Assembly (NCBI GenBank): GCA_031378845.1
Contig: JANNES010000021.1
Span: forward strand, 62,001 to 126,000
Length of the DNA stretch: 64,000 nt
From: JAJNPS01 sp031378845
GTDB lineage: Bacteria > Pseudomonadota > Alphaproteobacteria > Rhodobacterales > Rhodobacteraceae
Direction of reading: 5' to 3'
The position numbers and the translations under genes were made by a program. Below are positions 26,961 to 36,432 of this stretch, piece after piece (the first letter of the stretch is position 1; each line of letters begins with the position of its first letter). Below the pieces are notes generated by a model. It was given only the letters and a program-made list of their open reading frames with translations, ran no database searches and had not been told where the DNA came from.

Positions 26961-27080
26961 CTAGACCAGCGCCCAAAGACATAACCAGAGGCAAGACATC
27001 GCCCCCGCGACCAGCAACGGGACCCAAAGGGTTGCGCGCGGCGCGGGGGTGATGGGACTTCGGTCAGAGGCCGTTTTCAT
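26961..27080 (-). CDS. small single-pass membrane protein (39 aa)
   Basis: A 39-residue frame on the minus strand, from ATG 27080 to TAG 26961. The N-terminus is polar and Pro-rich (MKTASDRSPITPAPRATLW), followed by one ~18-residue hydrophobic helix with VPLLVAGAMSCLWLCLWALV at the end. Position in a gene-free gap, charge asymmetry and a strong helix support a real small protein. No ribosome site is obvious and I know no family name. Confidence 0.4.
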   Translation of the reverse strand: MKTASDRSPITPAPRATLWVPLLVAGAMSCLWLCLWALV

Positions 27081-27126
27081 GACAGGCATTAAGCACGCGG
27101 AAACCTTTCTCGCGCGTTAATGGATC

Positions 27127-27939
27127 ATGCTTGATTTTTCTCCCGGTGGCCCTGATCTCACGCCGTTTCCGCAAAATGCTGCATATGCTGCGGCCATGCG
27201 CGCTTGTGGGGCGACGGTGTTCACGGCGGAATTGGCCTGTGGCGAGGCCCAGGTCGTGCAGCGCGGGCGGTTGCGTCTGATAAGCCGCGGGCCGGTCTGG
27301 CACCCTGACGGGTCAGACCGCGACCATCGTGTGGCGTTGCGACAGTTGGCACGATGGGGTGGTGCCACCTTGGTCACACCTGAGACCGATCTGCGCGGCT
27401 GGGGCCTTGTGCCGCTGATCACGCCGCTGCACCACGCGGTCTGGGACCTGTCTGGCGATCCGCGCGGCAGGATGGAGCAAAAATGGCGCAACCGGCTTTC
27501 CGCTGGCGAACGCGCCGGAATCTTGCCAAAGCAAGCGGCGCGGTCCGCGCTTGCAGGCCTTGTTGCACGTGAGTCTGCGCAGCGCCGCGCGCGGGGCTAT
27601 GCAGCCTACACCGAAGAATTCACCATGGCGCTACCACGTGAAAACATGCGGCTCTGGGAATGGGTCTGCGCCGGAGAAGTCGTCGCGGGCATGGCCTTTG
27701 TCGTAGAGGGCGCAACGGCCAGCTATCATATGGGCTGGGCAGGGCCTGTTGCGCGCAAGCATGCCGTTCACAATGTCATGCTGTGGCACGCAGCGCTGGC
27801 TTTGCGGCGTGAGGCAGTTCGGTGGCTGGACCTGGGATTGGTCAATGATATTCGGGCGCCCGGCCTCGCTCGATTCAAGCTGGGCACCGGGGCACAGTTG
27901 CGGCGGCTTGGCCACACCCTGCTGGTCATGCCTGCGTAA
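27127..27939 (+). CDS. FemAB-like GNAT-fold acyltransferase
   Basis: A 270-residue protein starting MLDFSPGGPDLTPFPQNAAYAAAMRACG. GRMEQKWRNRLSAGERAG and the segment WEWVCAGEVVAGMAFVVEGATASYHMGWAGPVARKHAVHNVMLWHAALALRR resemble the GNAT-like fold of FemAB and peptidoglycan-bridge type proteins. The C-terminus (LDLGLVNDIRAPGLARFKLGTGA) is also typical, ending with the FKLGTG motif of lipid II or aminoacyl transferases. The acyl donor and acceptor cannot be read. It stands alone between aglK and the PhyH gene. Confidence 0.72.
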   Translation: MLDFSPGGPDLTPFPQNAAYAAAMRACGATVFTAELACGEAQVVQRGRLRLISRGPVWHPDGSDRDHRVALRQLARWGGATLVTPETDLRGWGLVPLITPLHHAVWDLSGDPRGRMEQKWRNRLSAGERAGILPKQAARSALAGLVARESAQRRARGYAAYTEEFTMALPRENMRLWEWVCAGEVVAGMAFVVEGATASYHMGWAGPVARKHAVHNVMLWHAALALRREAVRWLDLGLVNDIRAPGLARFKLGTGAQLRRLGHTLLVMPA

Positions 27940-28025
27940 GCTGCGTGAACAAAGGTATCTTGGCAGCCTGACGCTTACAGGGCAGGGTGGGGGCATCTTT
28001 CGCGACCTTCTGTAAGGACGGCTCT

Positions 28026-28817
28026 ATGGCCCCGCAGCTTACCGACCAGACGATCGCCGCCTATCAGCGGGACGGTGCCGTCTTGATCAAGGGACTATGG
28101 GCGCAATGGGTTGACGTCTTGCGAGCCGGCGTGGCACGGAACATCGCCGATCCAAGCCCCGGCGTGATGGCGGCTTTGAAACCCGGAGAGGCGGGCAGCT
28201 TTTTCGACGATTATTGCAACTGGGCGCGCATTCCCGAGTTCAAAGACGTCATCTTCGGGTCGGAAGCCGCCGATGTGGCGGGCGCGCTGATGGGATCGGC
28301 GAGGGTTCAGCTTTTTCATGACCATGTGCTTGTCAAGGAGCCGGGGACCGCAAAGGCCACGCCTTGGCACACGGATGGTCCGTATTATTTTGTGCATGGT
28401 CGCCAGACCGTGTCTTTCTGGTCTCCCCTTGATCCGGTGCGCGAGGCGTCTCTTCGGTGTGTTGCGGGCAGCCACCTTTGGCCCAAGGATGTGCTGCCAA
28501 CGCGCTGGGTCAGCGAGACAAGCTTTTATCCCGATCCATCCGAATACATGCCCATCCCGGATCCAGAAGCCGAAGGTATGCGCATACTCGAATGGGAGAT
28601 GGAGCCGGGCGATGCGGTCGCGTTTCACTACCGGACCTTGCATGGCGCGCGTGGCAATCTGACAGGCGCGCGCAGACGTGCGTTTTCCTTGCGGCTGGTG
28701 GGGGAGGATGCGCGCTACGTTGACCGGCCCGGGCCGACCTCGCCGCCGTTTCCGGGGCATGGCATGGTGGCTGGGGACCGGCTGCGCGAGGACTGGTTTC
28801 CCGTCCTGCGATCCTGA
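28026..28817 (+). CDS. phytanoyl-CoA dioxygenase family protein
   Basis: A 263-residue Fe(II)/2-oxoglutarate dioxygenase. ATG 28026 follows AAGGACGGCTCT. The metal triad is visible as His-x-Asp in TPWHTDGPYYF and the distal His in FHYRTLHGARGNLTGARRRAFSLR, where the last Arg binds 2-oxoglutarate. N-terminal YQRDGAVLIKGLW is typical of PhyH. These enzymes hydroxylate diverse small substrates (e.g. ectoine, phytanoyl groups); the substrate here is unknown. The next gene starts 3 nt downstream, so they may share an mRNA. Confidence 0.87.
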   Translation: MAPQLTDQTIAAYQRDGAVLIKGLWAQWVDVLRAGVARNIADPSPGVMAALKPGEAGSFFDDYCNWARIPEFKDVIFGSEAADVAGALMGSARVQLFHDHVLVKEPGTAKATPWHTDGPYYFVHGRQTVSFWSPLDPVREASLRCVAGSHLWPKDVLPTRWVSETSFYPDPSEYMPIPDPEAEGMRILEWEMEPGDAVAFHYRTLHGARGNLTGARRRAFSLRLVGEDARYVDRPGPTSPPFPGHGMVAGDRLREDWFPVLRS

Positions 28818-28820
28818 GTC

Positions 28821-29759
28821 ATGGCGCACGACAACGCCTTGCCGACGAGGACCGCGCCGCCGGAACATTTCGGGGGGGGCGCGCTTGTCAAGGTGTCGTT
28901 GGGGTTGTTGGCCCTGGCGCTTGCCTATCGGCAAGCTTCGGTCCAGTTCGACATTTCTCCCAAGGGCGCTGAAATGCTGGCGCTGATAGCACTTGGATTG
29001 TTGGGTTTCGCGATTTTGCGTGTTGCCAAGCCCGGGTGGCAAACGGCCCCGGCAGGGGTGTATGTCGCGCCGTCCGAGCCGGTTACGGCAGTCGTCTGCG
29101 GCACCCTCGTCGCAATCATCTTGGTCCCGCATGTGCCCGGCGTTGCGTTCGGCGTGGCGGTCTTGGTATTTGGCGCGCTGGTCTACGTGGCGAGTGGTCT
29201 TTTGCACGACGCCAGCGGGCGCGCGGATGAGCGGTCGCGCGATCCCGTGCCGGAGGTTCTGATGGTGACGGGGTTTGCGCAACTGGGGCAAGCGGCATGG
29301 ACATTGGACGCCTCTCCCATCGCGGGTCTGCTTTTGTGGCTGACCTTGCCGCTGGGATGTGTGGTTCTGGTTCGGTCGGCCCTGCGTTTTGGCGGAATTG
29401 CAACCCGTTTACGCCCGCCGCTGCTGTCAATTCTGACAGGGCTGGCCGGGACGCTCGGCACCCTTGCCGCAATGATCAGACTGACGGATCTGGCGCAAGG
29501 TCTGGTCGTCATCGGGATCGGTTTTGCCATGGCCCTGATGCTTTCTGGCGTTCGAAAAGCGTTGGCAAACCCGTCCCGTGTTGGCGCAATCGTCTTTGGA
29601 CTAAGCCAGCTTGCGACCAGTTGTCTGACGCTTGGTGGGGCCTGGGCATGGCCGGGATTGCTGGCGTTGACCCTGGCCGCGGGCGTCATGGCCGCAACCT
29701 TGGGCCGCATGTTGTTGGTGTTTGCGCATGGCGAGCCTGTCCGGGCGACTGGCGATTGA
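28821..29759 (+). CDS. multi-pass membrane protein, possibly TehA/TDT family
   Basis: A 312-residue protein with about ten hydrophobic helices. The N-terminal PPEHFGGGALVKVSLGLLALALAYR and regular 20-25 residue helix spacing resemble the tellurite-resistance/dicarboxylate transporter (TDT) family, but key residues are not conclusive. A G8 run lies near its 5' end (28872-28879). It begins 3 nt after the PhyH gene. An alternative is a family-less integral membrane protein. Confidence 0.6.
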   Translation: MAHDNALPTRTAPPEHFGGGALVKVSLGLLALALAYRQASVQFDISPKGAEMLALIALGLLGFAILRVAKPGWQTAPAGVYVAPSEPVTAVVCGTLVAIILVPHVPGVAFGVAVLVFGALVYVASGLLHDASGRADERSRDPVPEVLMVTGFAQLGQAAWTLDASPIAGLLLWLTLPLGCVVLVRSALRFGGIATRLRPPLLSILTGLAGTLGTLAAMIRLTDLAQGLVVIGIGFAMALMLSGVRKALANPSRVGAIVFGLSQLATSCLTLGGAWAWPGLLALTLAAGVMAATLGRMLLVFAHGEPVRATGD

Positions 29760-29769
29760 ACGACCGGTA

Positions 29770-30465
29770 TCAAATCAGCCCAACCCGCGCGCGCGCTATG
29801 GCCAGACCGTGCGCATCGGCGGCCACGCCCTCACGCTTGGCAACGTCGGCAAAGCGCGTCAGCCAGTCCGGCGCCAGCGATTGTATGAGTTCTGGGAAAG
29901 TCTGCGCCCAATCCGCTGCCACGGCGCGACTGGCCTCGAAATGAAACTGCATGCCATAGGTCGCGCGGCCAATGCGAAAGGCCTGCTGCGCTGCCGCTGT
30001 GGAGGTCGCCAGTTGCACGGCGTCTTGTGGCAGCGCGAAGGTGTCCGAATGCCACTGGAAGATCGGAAATCGGTCAGGCAAGGCCCCCAGAACCGGATCG
30101 CACTGGCCCGCCTCGGTCAGCGCCACCTCGGTCCAGCCGAATTCGAGTTGGCGTCCCAGATGGTTGTCGGCCCCGAATGCGCGTGCCAGCACCTGTGCGC
30201 CAAGGCAAATACCCAAGACCGGGCGGTCATGCGCCGCGAAGTCGGCCATGAGCTGTGCCAAATCTGGCAGGTAAGGATGCGTGTCGTCATCGCGTGCAGA
30301 TTGCTCGCCGCCGAAGACGACGAGCGCGTCGGCCTCGACCCTGCGGGGCAGAGGTTGTCCCGACCACGGCTTGTAAACGTCGATCAGGGCCGCGGCCTCA
30401 TGCAGGGCCACGCCGACCTGACCGTGATGCGTGATCTTGGTGTTTTCAACAATCGCGACACGCAT
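29770..30465 (-). CDS. class I glutamine amidotransferase-like protein
   Basis: A 231-residue GATase1 protein from ATG 30465 (MRVAIVENTKITHHGQVGVAL). The triad is nucleophile Cys in LGICLGAQVLARAFG, His in YGMQFHFE and a following Glu. ADALVVFGGEQSARDDD lies in the glutaminase core. It resembles GMP-synthase-like stand-alone amidotransferases that may act on gamma-glutamyl compounds. It is divergent from guaB with 142 nt between; the shared GMP theme may be coincidental. Confidence 0.87.
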   Translation of the reverse strand: MRVAIVENTKITHHGQVGVALHEAAALIDVYKPWSGQPLPRRVEADALVVFGGEQSARDDDTHPYLPDLAQLMADFAAHDRPVLGICLGAQVLARAFGADNHLGRQLEFGWTEVALTEAGQCDPVLGALPDRFPIFQWHSDTFALPQDAVQLATSTAAAQQAFRIGRATYGMQFHFEASRAVAADWAQTFPELIQSLAPDWLTRFADVAKREGVAADAHGLAIARARVGLI

Positions 30466-30607
30466 GGCACAATCCCTTTGGCACTGCCTCACAATCTGCA
30501 CGGGGTCTCGCGGCATGCAAGCGCAAGATGCAGCATTTCTTCTTGCACTTTGTACGGCCCCGTGAAACAGGGAACCGCCAAACGATGCCACTCCGAGGGG
30601 GAAAACC

Positions 30608-32056
30608 ATGGAGATTCGTGAGGCCCTGACGTTTGATGATGTGCTACTGGTTCCGGCCGCGTCGAGCGTGTTGCCGCTGGATGCAGACACATCAACCTTT
30701 GTCACCAAACTGATCCGGCTGAATATCCCGCTTCTGTCGTCGGCCATGGACACCGTGACCGAAGGCCGCATGGCGATCGCGATGGCACAGGCCGGCGGGA
30801 TCGGGGTAATCCACCGCAATCTCGACACCGAGGCGCAAGCCCGCGAGGTGCGTCGGGTCAAGCGGTTCGAGTCCGGCGTGGTCTATGCGCCCATTACCCT
30901 GACGCCGGACCAGACTCTGGCCGACGCAAAGGTCCTGATGGAACGCTACAACATCACGGGCTTTCCCGTGGTGGACGATCTGGGACGCGTCGTCGGGATT
31001 GTGACCAACCGCGACATGCGCTTTGCCAGCGACGACAAGACCCCGGTGCGGGTGATGATGACCTCTGACAACCTCGCCATCTTGCGCGAACCTGCTGACC
31101 GCGCTGAAGCCATCAGCCTGATGAAAGCCCGCCGGATTGAAAAGCTGCTGGTGACCGATGGCGCAGGCAAACTGACGGGTCTGTTGACGCTGAAAGACAC
31201 CGAGACAGCCGTTTTGAACCCGCATGCCTGCAAGGATGCGATGGGCCGGTTGCGGGTTGCGGCGGCCTCGACGGTCGGTGATGCGGGTTTCGCGCGGAGC
31301 GAGGCGCTGATTGACGCGGGTGTCGACATGGTGGTGATCGACACTGCCCATGGTCATTCCGAAGGCGTCGCGCGCGCGGTGGAGCGGATCAAGCGGCTGT
31401 CCAATGAATTGCAGGTGATCGCAGGCAACGTGGCCACCGGTGAGGCCACGCGCGCGTTGATCGGGGCGGGTGCCGATGCGGTAAAGGTGGGGATTGGCCC
31501 AGGCTCCATCTGCACGACGCGGATCGTGGCCGGTGTGGGCGTCCCGCAGTTGACCGCAATCATAGATTCTGTGCGGGCGGCGGGCGACATCCCGATCATC
31601 GCGGATGGCGGGATCAAGTATTCGGGCGACTTTGCCAAGGCGATTGCAGCCGGAGCGTCTTGCGCCATGGTGGGGTCCGCGATTGCCGGGACGGACGAAT
31701 CTCCCGGCGAGATGATCTTGTGGAATGGCCGCAGCTTTAAGGCCTATCGCGGGATGGGCTCACTCGGTGCGATGGCACGCGGCTCGGCAGACCGCTATTT
31801 TCAGAAAGATGCGGCCAGCGACAAACTGGTTCCCGAAGGCATCGAGGGTCAGGTGCCGTACAAGGGTGCTGCCGCGACCGTCATCCATCAGATGGTGGGG
31901 GGCTTGCGGGCCGCCATGGGCTATACCGGCTGCCGGACGATTGCCGAGATGCGCAACAATTGCGAGTTTGTGCGCATCACCGGCGCTGGTCTCAAGGAAA
32001 GTCATGTCCACGACGTCCAGATCACCCGCGAAAGTCCCAACTACCGGGTGATGTGA
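30608..32056 (+). CDS. guaB: IMP dehydrogenase
   Basis: A 482-residue IMPDH, oxidising IMP to XMP with NAD in GMP synthesis. The start MEIREALTFDDVLLVPAASSVLP is the family N-terminus. Tandem CBS domains span about residues 95-205 (YAPITLTPDQTLADAKVLM, GFPVVDDLGRVVGIVTNRD). The catalytic Cys is in KVGIGPGSICTTRIVAGVGVPQ and the flap has YRGMGSLGAM. GAGGGGGAAAACC precedes the ATG. It is followed 4 nt later by the methyltransferase gene. Confidence 0.97.
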   Translation: MEIREALTFDDVLLVPAASSVLPLDADTSTFVTKLIRLNIPLLSSAMDTVTEGRMAIAMAQAGGIGVIHRNLDTEAQAREVRRVKRFESGVVYAPITLTPDQTLADAKVLMERYNITGFPVVDDLGRVVGIVTNRDMRFASDDKTPVRVMMTSDNLAILREPADRAEAISLMKARRIEKLLVTDGAGKLTGLLTLKDTETAVLNPHACKDAMGRLRVAAASTVGDAGFARSEALIDAGVDMVVIDTAHGHSEGVARAVERIKRLSNELQVIAGNVATGEATRALIGAGADAVKVGIGPGSICTTRIVAGVGVPQLTAIIDSVRAAGDIPIIADGGIKYSGDFAKAIAAGASCAMVGSAIAGTDESPGEMILWNGRSFKAYRGMGSLGAMARGSADRYFQKDAASDKLVPEGIEGQVPYKGAAATVIHQMVGGLRAAMGYTGCRTIAEMRNNCEFVRITGAGLKESHVHDVQITRESPNYRVM

Positions 32057-32060
32057 CCCT

Positions 32061-33212
32061 ATGACACCGGGTGCGCGGGCGCAGGCTGCCATCGACGTGA
32101 TCGACCAGATCCTTGCCGGTAGCGCCGCGGAAAAGGCGCTGACCCGTTGGGGGCGCGGCGCGCGCTATGCAGGCTCCGGTGATCGCGCGGCAGTGCGCGA
32201 TCTGGTCTTTGACGCGCTGCGATGTCGCCGCTCGTTTGCAGCCATCGGTGGCGCAGAAACCGGGCGCGGTCTGATCTTGGGGCGGGCAAGAGCGCGTGGC
32301 GAGGACGTTTCCGGCATTTTTCAAGGGCCGCCACACAGCCCAGTGCCCGTTGGTGCCGACGAGACTGGTCGCCCGCCAGCGGGTTGGGAACAGCATGATA
32401 TTCCCGACTGGCTTGGCACCCTGTTCACCGATGGCTTGGGCGCATGTGCGGTCCCGACCCTGACCGCATTGCAAAGCCGCGCGCCGGTATTCTTGCGGGT
32501 CAATCAGCAACGGTTGTCGCGCGATGCGGCAATACAGTTGCTGGCTGAACAAGGAATAGTGGCACTGCCCCACGGGCTTGCAACTTCGGCGCTCGAGGTC
32601 ATTGACGGCGCGCGGCGCATCCAGACCTCGCCCGCCTATCTTGACGGCGCGGTTGAATTGCAAGATGCAGCGTCTCAGGCGGTGGTCGAGGATCTGCCGC
32701 TGCGGCCCGGCGACAAGGTGCTTGATCTCTGTGCCGGGGGTGGCGGCAAGACACTTGCCATGGCGTCCCGGATGGCGTTGCGGCTGGTTGCGCATGACCA
32801 CGTACCCCGGCGGATGCTGGATCTGTCCGTGCGTGCGACGCGGGCAGGCGTTGAGGTCAAGACGACTGACAATCCCGAGGATCATGCGCCCTTTGATGTG
32901 GTTCTTGCAGATGTGCCCTGTTCCGGCTCTGGTAGCTGGAGGCGCGATCCCGAAGGCAAATGGCGCCTGACGCCTGCGCGGTTGCACGAGCTATGCGCGC
33001 TGCAGGCCCGGATTCTTGATCGAGCCGCACCGCTGGTTGCGCGGACTGGAAAGCTTGCCTACGTCACCTGCTCGGTGCTGCGTTCAGAAAACGACGACCA
33101 GATTACCAGCTTTCTGTCGCGTCACTCTGGCTGGACTGTGGAAAAAAGGCGTCAGCTCACACCTTTAGACGGCGGCGACGGTTTTTTTCTGGCGGTCCTT
33201 GCGCGTCTCTGA
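32061..33212 (+). CDS. RsmB/NOP-family RNA (cytosine-C5) methyltransferase
   Basis: A 383-residue protein. The N-terminal ~130 residues are NusB-like (AAIDVIDQILAGSAAEKALTRWGRGARYAGSGDRAAVRDLVF). The SAM-binding core shows GDKVLDLCAGGGGKTLAMA, DNPEDHAPFDVVLADVPCSGSGSWRRDPE with the PC catalytic motif, and LAYVTCSVLRSEND with the second TCS Cys. It most resembles 16S rRNA m5C967 methyltransferase. It lies 4 nt after guaB and ends just before the cckA promoter. Confidence 0.92.
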   Translation: MTPGARAQAAIDVIDQILAGSAAEKALTRWGRGARYAGSGDRAAVRDLVFDALRCRRSFAAIGGAETGRGLILGRARARGEDVSGIFQGPPHSPVPVGADETGRPPAGWEQHDIPDWLGTLFTDGLGACAVPTLTALQSRAPVFLRVNQQRLSRDAAIQLLAEQGIVALPHGLATSALEVIDGARRIQTSPAYLDGAVELQDAASQAVVEDLPLRPGDKVLDLCAGGGGKTLAMASRMALRLVAHDHVPRRMLDLSVRATRAGVEVKTTDNPEDHAPFDVVLADVPCSGSGSWRRDPEGKWRLTPARLHELCALQARILDRAAPLVARTGKLAYVTCSVLRSENDDQITSFLSRHSGWTVEKRRQLTPLDGGDGFFLAVLARL

Positions 33213-33250
33213 TTCAAGGGATGCAACCAGAGAGGGAATATTTGGCGAAG

Positions 33251-33266
33251 TTAAACTGCGATTAAC
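33251..33266 (+). promoter_or_regulatory. CtrA-type binding site upstream of cckA
   Basis: TTAAACTGCGATTAAC matches the alphaproteobacterial CtrA consensus TTAA-N7-TTAAC exactly. It lies ~55-70 nt upstream of the chosen cckA start (33321). CckA is the kinase that, via ChpT, phosphorylates CtrA, so this would close a feedback or feed-forward loop. A single consensus match, though positioned where a CtrA box is expected. Confidence 0.65.
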
Positions 33267-33320
33267 GATTTGCCTGCCGTATGGAGGATGAAAGCGAATC
33301 CGAATTCGACGAGGGATATT

Positions 33321-35624
33321 TTGGCCACCGGCTTGACCGACCACGCCACCATCGCTGAAACCGCGCGCGGGCTTGCTCCGCGGGCCTGGTATTTGTTGAT
33401 CGGGGCGGTTGCCTGCCTTGCGGCGGCAGGTTTTGCACAAGATCAGATGGCGCGTCTGACGCTCAGCGCTGCCGGGGTGACACTTGCGGTGTTGGTTGTC
33501 GTGATCAAGGTCAGCCAGATGCTTTACCAGCGTCGCCTCGCGCGCGAGGAGGTGCTACTTTTCCGACTTGTCGGAGAGGACGCAGCACCCGCATTTACCA
33601 CCGACCGGGTGGGCGAGATCCATCTGCGCAACAAGGCCGCCGATGAACGCTTTGCCGGCACCAGTGCGACCACCCTGATTGCCACGCTCAGCGATCATTT
33701 CGCCTCACCCGGAGCGGTGATGTTTCGCCTGCAATCGCGCGCCGAACAGCGCGGCGCTGCGCGCGAGGATGTGGTCACGCGGCGCGGCCATCTGCGGTTG
33801 TCCTGCACCGCGATATCGTCGGGCAGGTTCTTGTGGCGTCTCGAAGAGTTTCAGGATCGTACCGGTGTCGGACGGGGAGCCGAGCAGTTGAGTTTGCCGA
33901 TGCTGGTGGCCAACAAGGCGGGCGTGGTGCTGTTTTCAAACGAAGCGATGCGCAGGCTTTTGGGAGCGCGCCCCAAAAAGCTGGATCGCGTCTTTGTTGC
34001 GCCGGTTGTGCGCAATGGCGAAGAGGTTGAGGTCAGCGCCGCCAATGGTCTGGTGCGTGCGATTCTCTCGGAAATCGAAGGCGCCGGGGAGCGGCGCGAG
34101 ATATTCCTGTTTCCAGTGCCAGCGGACCGTGCGGACGATTCCGTGCTTGCCGAGTTCGAACATATGCCCGTGGCCCTCATGAAGTTCGCGCATGACGGCA
34201 CCCTGACCTCTGCGAACAAATCTGCCCGTGAACTGGCTGGCTTGGAGGCGGGTTCTTCGGCGGTGTTTCACGACCTTTTTGAAGGACTGGGCCGGCCCGT
34301 CGGTGACTGGCTTGCAGACGTCGTGGATGGGCGCCTGCCGACAACGTCCGAAGTGCTGCAATCCCGGGGGGGCGCGGAGAAACGGTATCTTCAAGTCACC
34401 CTGCGCCGAATGGTCATTCACGGAAACCCGGGCGCCTTGGTGGTTCTCGCGGATGCAACGGCGCTCAAGGAACTCGAGGCGCAGTTCATCCAGAGCCAGA
34501 AGATGCAAGCCATCGGGCAGCTTGCTGGCGGTGTCGCGCATGATTTCAACAACCTTCTGACGGCTATTTCAGGGCATTGTGATCTTTTGCTGCTGCGGCG
34601 GAGCCGGTCAGACACAGACTATGCCGACCTGATGCAGATCCAGCAAAATGCCAATCGCGCCGGTGCGCTGGTCAGCCAGTTGCTGGCCTTTTCGCGCAAG
34701 CAGACACTGAAGCCGGAACGTGTCGATCTGCATGATGTCCTGTCTGATCTTACGCATCTCTTGAATCGCCTAGTTGGCGAACGCGTCGGGCTGAAATTGA
34801 TGCAGGACCCGCTTTTGGGACCAATCCGTGCTGACAAGCGCCAGTTGGAACAGGTCATCATGAATCTCGTGGTGAATGCCCGCGATGCCATGCCCGACGG
34901 GGGCACGATCCGCATTGAGACCGAGGCGGTTACCTTGGCAGCCGAAATGCGCCGAGATCGGGCCGTTGTACCTGCTGGCGAGTATGCGGTTATCCGTGTC
35001 GTGGATACCGGCACCGGCATTCCTGCGGACAAGTTGCAAAAGATATTTGAACCCTTCTTTACCACCAAGCGGTCAGGTGAAGGCACCGGACTCGGCCTGT
35101 CGACTGCCTATGGCATCGTCAAGCAATCGGGCGGCTATATCTTTGTTGACAGCGAGCCGGGGCAGGGCTCGGTGTTTCAGCTTTACTTCCCGGTCCACGA
35201 GATCAAGCCAGAAGATCTTGTCAGCCCCGAAGTGCCGCGCAAGGTCTTGATGAAGCAAGGTGAGGGCGTTGTTCTTCTCGTCGAAGACGAGGCCCCGGTG
35301 CGGGCCTTTGCGTCGCGGGCATTGCGCATGCGTGGCTATACCGTGCTTGAGGCTGAATGTGCCGAAGATGCCTTGCGCATGCTCGAAGATCCGACGCTTC
35401 AGGTCGATATCTTTGTGACGGATGTGGTCATGCCAGGCATGGACGGACCAAGCTGGGTGCGTGTGGCGCTCAAGGAACGCCCCGACGTCAGGGTCATCTT
35501 CGTGTCAGGCTATGCCGAAGATTGCCTGTCCGAAGGCCAGGCACGCATCCCGAATTCGGTTTTCCTGCCCAAACCGTTTTCCTTGACCGAACTGACCACC
35601 ACGGTACAAGGCCAGCTGCATTGA
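33321..35624 (+). CDS. cckA: hybrid sensor histidine kinase CckA
   Basis: About 767 residues. Two N-terminal transmembrane helices (WYLLIGAVACLAAAGF and LTLSAAGVTLAVLVVVIKV) are followed by two PAS-like regions. The HisKA box is AIGQLAGGVAHDFNNLLTAISGH near residue 400, then ATPase motifs NLVVNARDAM, VVDTGTGIP, FFTTKRSGEGTGLGLS. A receiver domain has phospho-Asp in IFVTDVVMPGMDG and LPKPFSL. This layout and the position upstream of recA match CckA, the start of the CckA-ChpT-CtrA phosphorelay. TTG 33321 follows GAGGGA by 4-6 nt; ATG 33288 is the alternative but its GGAGG abuts the codon. Confidence 0.9.
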   Translation: MATGLTDHATIAETARGLAPRAWYLLIGAVACLAAAGFAQDQMARLTLSAAGVTLAVLVVVIKVSQMLYQRRLAREEVLLFRLVGEDAAPAFTTDRVGEIHLRNKAADERFAGTSATTLIATLSDHFASPGAVMFRLQSRAEQRGAAREDVVTRRGHLRLSCTAISSGRFLWRLEEFQDRTGVGRGAEQLSLPMLVANKAGVVLFSNEAMRRLLGARPKKLDRVFVAPVVRNGEEVEVSAANGLVRAILSEIEGAGERREIFLFPVPADRADDSVLAEFEHMPVALMKFAHDGTLTSANKSARELAGLEAGSSAVFHDLFEGLGRPVGDWLADVVDGRLPTTSEVLQSRGGAEKRYLQVTLRRMVIHGNPGALVVLADATALKELEAQFIQSQKMQAIGQLAGGVAHDFNNLLTAISGHCDLLLLRRSRSDTDYADLMQIQQNANRAGALVSQLLAFSRKQTLKPERVDLHDVLSDLTHLLNRLVGERVGLKLMQDPLLGPIRADKRQLEQVIMNLVVNARDAMPDGGTIRIETEAVTLAAEMRRDRAVVPAGEYAVIRVVDTGTGIPADKLQKIFEPFFTTKRSGEGTGLGLSTAYGIVKQSGGYIFVDSEPGQGSVFQLYFPVHEIKPEDLVSPEVPRKVLMKQGEGVVLLVEDEAPVRAFASRALRMRGYTVLEAECAEDALRMLEDPTLQVDIFVTDVVMPGMDGPSWVRVALKERPDVRVIFVSGYAEDCLSEGQARIPNSVFLPKPFSLTELTTTVQGQLH

Positions 35625-35775
35625 CGTGCCAGACGACGCGACGCGATGTCTTTTCCGAATTGAGGTCCGCGTCTGGCGCTCGGCAGATGGATGAACGGCA
35701 GATCTCGGAACCCGTTCCCGGTTCCGCGCACATCCAAACTTAGCAGCAAATCGACAGCGTCAGCGTGCGTCTGCA

Positions 35776-36432
35776 CTATGCGCCAACCATCCGGTCGGAC
35801 GAATCTGCCTTGGGGAGCGCGCCATAAGGGTGCGCCTGGGCGGCAACCAGATCGGCATAGAGCGCGAAATCGGCGGCTGCCACCTTGCGCAATCGTGCAT
35901 CCGTTCGCGCAGACAGATCCAGACGCGCCTCTGGCGAGACATTCAGGCGCGGCAGCACGATTTCGCAATCCAGGCGGTCTTCAAGAAAGTCTACAAAACC
36001 CTCGATCGCCTCGTAACGGAAAAGCAGGTCAACGCGACCGCCGTTGTTCGGCGCCAGAAACCGCGCTTGCGATCCCACGGCCGCAAACTCCGGCACCGGA
36101 TCTGCACACCAGGCCGCGACAAACTCATCAAAGGACCTTTCGTTTGTTTGCTTTTGCGGATCGGTCACGATATCGCGCTGACGATACCGATACCAGCTGC
36201 CCAGCCAGTCGCGCGGCTCGCGCATCAAGGCCACGACGGTGAAGGGCGCGCCGGATGCTGCCGCAAAATACGGGCCGAGAAAACGATGATAGCGATGCAC
36301 ATTGGTATGCTTGAGAACCGGCGGGCGCTGGATTGACACCTGCGAAAACGATTCGAGCGCTGCTGCAATCGCCGTCGATCCGGTCTTGGGCGTCGCCAGG
36401 ATCACCAGTCTTTGCTCGTAGAGTACTAGCAT
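35776..36432 (-). CDS. sulfotransferase-family protein
   Basis: A 218-residue protein. LVILATPKTGSTAIAAALESF is the PAPS 5'-phosphosulfate loop (P-loop-like), and FTVVALMREPRDWLGSWYRY contains the 3'-phosphate motif Arg-x-Pro. It would transfer sulfate from PAPS to an unknown acceptor. It is divergent from recA. The 151 nt between cckA and this gene hold no supported gene. Confidence 0.8.
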   Translation of the reverse strand: MLVLYEQRLVILATPKTGSTAIAAALESFSQVSIQRPPVLKHTNVHRYHRFLGPYFAAASGAPFTVVALMREPRDWLGSWYRYRQRDIVTDPQKQTNERSFDEFVAAWCADPVPEFAAVGSQARFLAPNNGGRVDLLFRYEAIEGFVDFLEDRLDCEIVLPRLNVSPEARLDLSARTDARLRKVAAADFALYADLVAAQAHPYGALPKADSSDRMVGA

